The position numbers were made by a program, and so were the translations under genes. This document shows, piece after piece, positions 17,535 to 20,847 of a stretch of DNA of 20,847 bases. Every line of letters starts with the position of its first letter. Within the stretch, counting starts at the first letter, position 1. Below the pieces are notes generated by a model. It ran no database searches and was not told the DNA's origin. It worked only from the letters and a program-made list of their open reading frames with translations. The stretch covers positions 1 to 20,847 of the forward strand of contig JADNYJ010000554.1 in assembly GCA_015501075.1 (NCBI GenBank). The letters are read 5' to 3'. The DNA is from Gymnopilus junonius. Lineage: Eukaryota; Basidiomycota; Agaricomycetes; Agaricales; Galerinaceae.

Positions 17535-19576
17535 CTACCGACACGTCTTTCCTCCCTTAGTAGCCTTACCTTCCCCATGCTTCTTCTTGGGTGAAGGTGC
17601 AGCCTCCGCAACAGGGCTCAACTTTCTCTTCTTCACGCCCTCCTCATTTTCATTGCCAGCATGCTCTGATGTGCCCACTTGTTGCACCTTCCTTCCATTC
17701 CTTGTTCGATTTGCAGCAGTGATGCGATGGGGTCTTCTGGCAAAACAGACTGATGTGAAGTGCTGGATGGCACAGGGGATGGCGTAGTGATGCCTGGGGA
17801 TAGTGGGGGTGAATGGGGGCTGCAGGAGGGACGGGCACAGACTTGCACTCCTCGACATCTCCGCTCAGAAGCAGCCTCGAGTCACTTAGATCCAAAGTCT
17901 TCATTGCCGATGAGGGGGGGTGGACCTAGAGACCATTCACGACTTGAGGCTGGCAACTGATGGGGCAATGGCTGGGGTGACATTGAGGGAAGAGATGGAG
18001 CAGTCACCAATGATTGCTCCTCAAGGCGCTTAGCCATCTCCAGGAGTGGGGCCAGCTGTTGGTCGAGGTAAGGGGGATTACCTCGAGATGCTCAAGAAGC
18101 AGATGCTTGTCCTCCACCCTCCTTGCTATCTCTGATTCCATTATTGCCTGCATTGACTTGAGCTCTCGGTGCAGTTCAATGTTCTCCTCCTTCATCTGGC
18201 AAATGCCGAGTATGAGCTCAGCAATGATGTCGCTGAAGGTGATGGGAGCTGCGGCTTCCAACAGACTTCCAGGGGCAGGGACCGATGTCAGGCTTGCCTT
18301 GACTTCCAGGATCCTTTCGAGGGCATTTCCGAGGGGAGCATGGAGAGAGAGAGGGACTGGGTCATTGAGGTTGCATTTGGTCTTCCTCTTGAAACAATAC
18401 CAGCATGAGGCGCCAGTACCCCCTTGCTTGACAGTCGACTTCTTGACGTAGCAAGATCGTCGACCCTTTTTGCAAGGACCGCACTTCTCCTCTGCATCCA
18501 TGTATTCGTTGAGGTCAGGCGGCTCCAATGGCTTGGTCTTCGGCTTCAGCCCATCCGCTTTTTTTCCTTTCACTTGCGCTCGACCAACTTCCAAGGGCTT
18601 GGCATCGTCTTCTCCATCCAAGCCCTCCCCTTCACCATCATCATCACCCACCCCTTCACTAACATCATCATCATCACTGATGATTGGTTTCGACTTGGGA
18701 GGCGGCTTACTGTGGATGCCTGGCTGCATCCAAGCTGTGCGGCTGACTTGTGGTTTTGCTGGGGCCTTCGTCACCTTAGTTGGACCAGCCTCTGGAACTG
18801 GTGACTGCTCTCCCTTGCCCTTTGAGCCCTCGGCCTCCATTGTCCCCTTTGTCTTGCCCTGCCCAGCATCTTTGCCCTTCCCTGCATTGGCCTCCGATTT
18901 CTTTCTTGCTATCGCGGCCTCTGATTTCTTCCCTTGGCCTGTCTCCAATTCCTTCAACTTTGACTTCGATCTCCTCTCGCCTTCCCCACTTCTGCCTTCG
19001 GCCTCCGCTTGCTTCCTAGGCTCTCCACCTGTCTCTGATTCTTTCGACTGCAACTTCGATCTCCTCTTGCCTTCCCTACTTCCTCCTTCGGCCTCTGCTC
19101 GCTTCCTGGTCTCCCCACCTGCTGATTCTTTTCCAACATTCGCGTCTGCTTTCTTCATCCCTTCAACTTCCGACCCAGTGCCATGTTTCTTATCATAAGA
19201 GTACACTGTCTTCTGAATGGAGGAGAAGTCAGGTTTGAGGGTGGTGGTCCCATCGGCATTCGTCATCTGGCCATCCTCGAAAGCTTGGATCAGGTAGTCG
19301 AAGAGACGGAAGTGGTCATCTGCCGGGATTTGCTCGGCCACCTTCGACATTTTTTCCTGTACAATTGTAAAGTGAATAATAAAATAAGTAATAAAAATGA
19401 TATTTAGAAAAGAAATTTACCATGTCCCAGTACAATGCCTTCTTGTTTTTGTTGAACTCCTCCTCGGAGTGCACAAATTGGTGCAGCTTCACTTCCCAGG
19501 CATCCATCATCTGGTTGGCCTTCATTCGGAGAGCGGCCATCTCCTGTTCTGTGGCATTCTTCATGTCTGTGGCCAT
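17535..19576 (-). CDS. Unknown protein with internal Zn2Cys6-spaced cluster and coiled coil; 3' part frame-disrupted
   Basis: Exon 1 is 19576-19421 (52 codons from ATG). The intron is 19420-19357 (64 bp, GTAAAT..TACAG). Exon 2 from 19356 stays open to about 18070. In order: a helical N-terminus (EEEFNKNKKALYWDM, DHFRLFDYLIQAFEDG); a Lys/Glu-rich linker with a 30-residue duplication; an acidic stretch (SDDDDVSEGVGDDDG); then six cysteines at 18483-18373 (about residue 344) spaced CX2CX6CX15CX2CX6C, with CGPCKKGRRSC and CWYCFKRKTKC. This is GAL4-type spacing with a long middle loop. A coiled coil follows (QMKEENIELHRELKSMQ). Near 18070 the frame shifts to LAPLLEMAKRLEEQS, meets TGA at 17884-17882, and a final basic tail (ANRTRNGRKVQQ, VKKRKLSP, PSPKKKHG) ends at 17535. 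Exon structure or frameshifts could explain the 3' part. A transcription-factor-like role is inference; GAL4 clusters are usually N-terminal. Confidence 0.6.
18940..19119 (-). repeat. In-frame 90 bp tandem duplication in the coding region
   Basis: Two adjacent 30-residue units, both beginning GGE-RK-AEAEG and ending ES/EL-ET. Unit 1 is 19119-19030 (GGETRKRAEAEGGSREG..), unit 2 is 19029-18940 (GGEPRKQAEAEGRSGEG..). About 70 percent of residues agree. The repeat keeps the frame and lengthens the charged linker of the Zn-cluster protein. Confidence 0.75.
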
Positions 19577-19794
19577 GGTCAGTATAAGTGAACATGAAGA
19601 CGGTATGAGAGATGGAAGACAAGAAGGAAGAGCGCGTCGTACTGGTTCAACCATGTGCCAAACAGGAACAATCGGTCATGTGATGCCGAAGTCTGAACTT
19701 CAAAGTATTTTGATCATCGACTAGATAACGATCCCTGTTTCCTTTCATTACGCTTCAGTCACTGCTCAATTTTGGAGAGCGTTCAAATTCCAAG
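19577..19794. promoter_or_regulatory. Divergent promoter region shared by two genes
   Basis: 218 bp separate the start codons of the minus-strand Zn-cluster gene (19576) and the plus-strand gene (19795). Both promoters should lie here or overlap the 5' ends. No TATA box or repeated operator-like motif is evident. The assignment rests only on gene orientation and depends on both start codons being right. Confidence 0.4.
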
Positions 19795-20817
19795 ATGAGT
19801 GATGATCTCGAGAATGCAGTACATGGTGAGGTAGTATACTGTATATAAATTCATTTAAGCAGAGCTAATGATGCCTTCAAAATACTTCTTGCCTCAGCTG
19901 CTCATATAGTGATGCCCATTGTGGGACTTAACATGCAATTGTTTACCTACAAGATCATCCTTTTAAGCTTACCAGTAAGTGAGGTGTACGATTTGCCACC
20001 CTCAACTAGGTAAATAGAAGTGACAGAAAGCTATTCCAACTGACATTCATGCCATTTACAATTAGATGAAGATCCACAACCTGTCCTGGTCTCTAATATT
20101 GCTGACAGCCCCGATAAATTTTCAGTCATGGCCTCCACCAATATTCAGAAAGAGCCTGCTTCAGAATGGCACTGCCAACGATTGATGAAGGATGATGTTA
20201 AATCATTGTTGGAGGATCCCACACCACCTCCACAACATCAAAAACATTTAACCAAGGAGGACATTCTGGAATTATGGGAAGATCCTATTTCAGAGGAGAA
20301 TCATTTGACTGAAGACCATAAGTTAGCAATGGGTGGGTGAATAGTTGGTTGACGGGGCCAAACTGACTTACACTTACCAGAGCCAGAGATGGAGGCCAAC
20401 AGTAGTGCAAATAAGAGCCTCTCCGAATCGAACTTTGATGTCGGCCTCCGCAATTCTCACTCTGAGACAGTAAATCATGGCCTCCGTGAATTTTGATCTG
20501 AGCCAATCTCAATAAATCACAGCCTCCCTAAGCACCTTCCCAATTTGCCTGGTCTTGTCGAATATATGCTGGAGGACCACAGTCCACCAATCTCCAACTC
20601 AAACCACTGCATGCCTCCTCCCAAAGCAAGGTTTACTTCTAATCACAACTATTCCTCTCTCCCATTGCCGCTAAAGCCTGAAGCACCTCACGAAACAGCC
20701 TGTCAAGCCAGCGACATTGAATTAGACTCCACTAATTGCATGTCAAACTTTGATCCTCCCTTTACATTTGTGAGTATTTTTCTCCGAGATGTCTATCACC
20801 ATCTTAAAGGTATTTGA
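19795..20817 (+). CDS. Unknown acidic, disordered protein; three exons, one in-frame stop
   Basis: Model: exon 19795-19825 (MSDDLENAVH) ends at GTGAGG. The intron 19826-20065 (240 bp, long for this window, possibly hiding another exon) ends AATTAG. Exon 20066-20332 (EDPQPVLVSN, SEWHCQRLMKDDV) is followed by intron 20333-20380 (48 bp, GTGGGT..ACCAG, phase 1 on both sides). The last exon 20381-20817 starts EPEMEANSSANKS. Phases agree at both joins. A TGA at 20494-20496 interrupts the last exon, but the same frame stays open and protein-like for another 107 codons (LVEYMLEDHSPP, LPLPLKPEAPHE). A degenerate motif L-EDP occurs three times: SLLEDPTPPP, LELWEDPISEE, EYMLEDHSPP. The TGA at 20815 follows AAG-GTATTTG, which could be a splice donor, so the gene may continue beyond the window. 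No family is recognised. Confidence 0.5.
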
Positions 20818-20847
20818 TAGGCCTACACAGAGCAGCAATTGCATAAT

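Noticed and set aside
18058..18083. Apparent 26 bp intron (GTAATC..CAACAG) on the minus strand that would restore a frame
   Set aside because: Too short for a spliceosomal intron in this genome, where others are 46 bp or more; an indel is more likely.
18470..19198. Plus-strand frame of 242 codons rich in Ser, Pro and Phe
   Set aside because: It is the complement of the Lys/Glu/Gly-rich linker of the minus-strand zinc-cluster gene, which has introns, a start and domains.

Overview
The window looks like a repeat-rich segment of a filamentous fungal genome, most likely a basidiomycete (Agaricomycetes). The evidence is short spliceosomal introns (about 46-80 bp with GT..AG ends), non-LTR retrotransposons of the fungal endonuclease-RT-RNase H type, Ty1/copia remains, and single-copy genes whose sequence style matches lineage-specific agaricomycete families. 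There are no bacterial operons, rRNAs, tRNAs or CRISPR arrays. The species cannot be named from sequence alone.

Left two thirds (1-14355) is a nested transposon cluster. Four copies of one LINE family are present: A (1-1000, +, only its 3' end), B (about 1425-5438, +), C (about 5443-8003, -) and D (about 11243-13692, +). A, B and D share a 3' UTR and each ends in a run of exactly 23 A. Two minus-strand pieces of a copia polyprotein lie at 1001-1424 (start of RT) and 13693-14355 (end of integrase). They are in the order expected of one copia element split by the roughly 12.3 kb between them. All copies carry stops or frameshifts. C has the longest open stretch, RT through the connection region without a stop.

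Between the truncated 5' ends of C and D lies an unusual block (8004-11242). It has arrays of degenerate 12-13 bp repeats in inverted orientation, an AT-rich core with no recognisable gene, and no CpG dinucleotide at all from 7971 to 11017. Several stops in the neighbouring LINE and copia copies are CGA to TGA changes. Together these suggest CpG-directed mutational decay (cytosine methylation or a RIP-like process). The repeat block is the best candidate for an undescribed element (foldback-like).

Right third (14369-20817) holds four gene-like loci of unknown function: a minus-strand three-exon fragment (14369-14940); a plus-strand multi-exon gene with an AT-hook-like tail cut off by an in-frame stop (15332-17349); a convergent minus-strand gene with an internal Zn2Cys6-spaced cysteine cluster and a coiled coil (17535-19576); and a plus-strand acidic, disordered protein gene (19795-20817) divergent from the previous one. 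At least three of the four contain apparent stops or frameshifts, so they may be decaying members of expanded families, or the assembly may contain errors.
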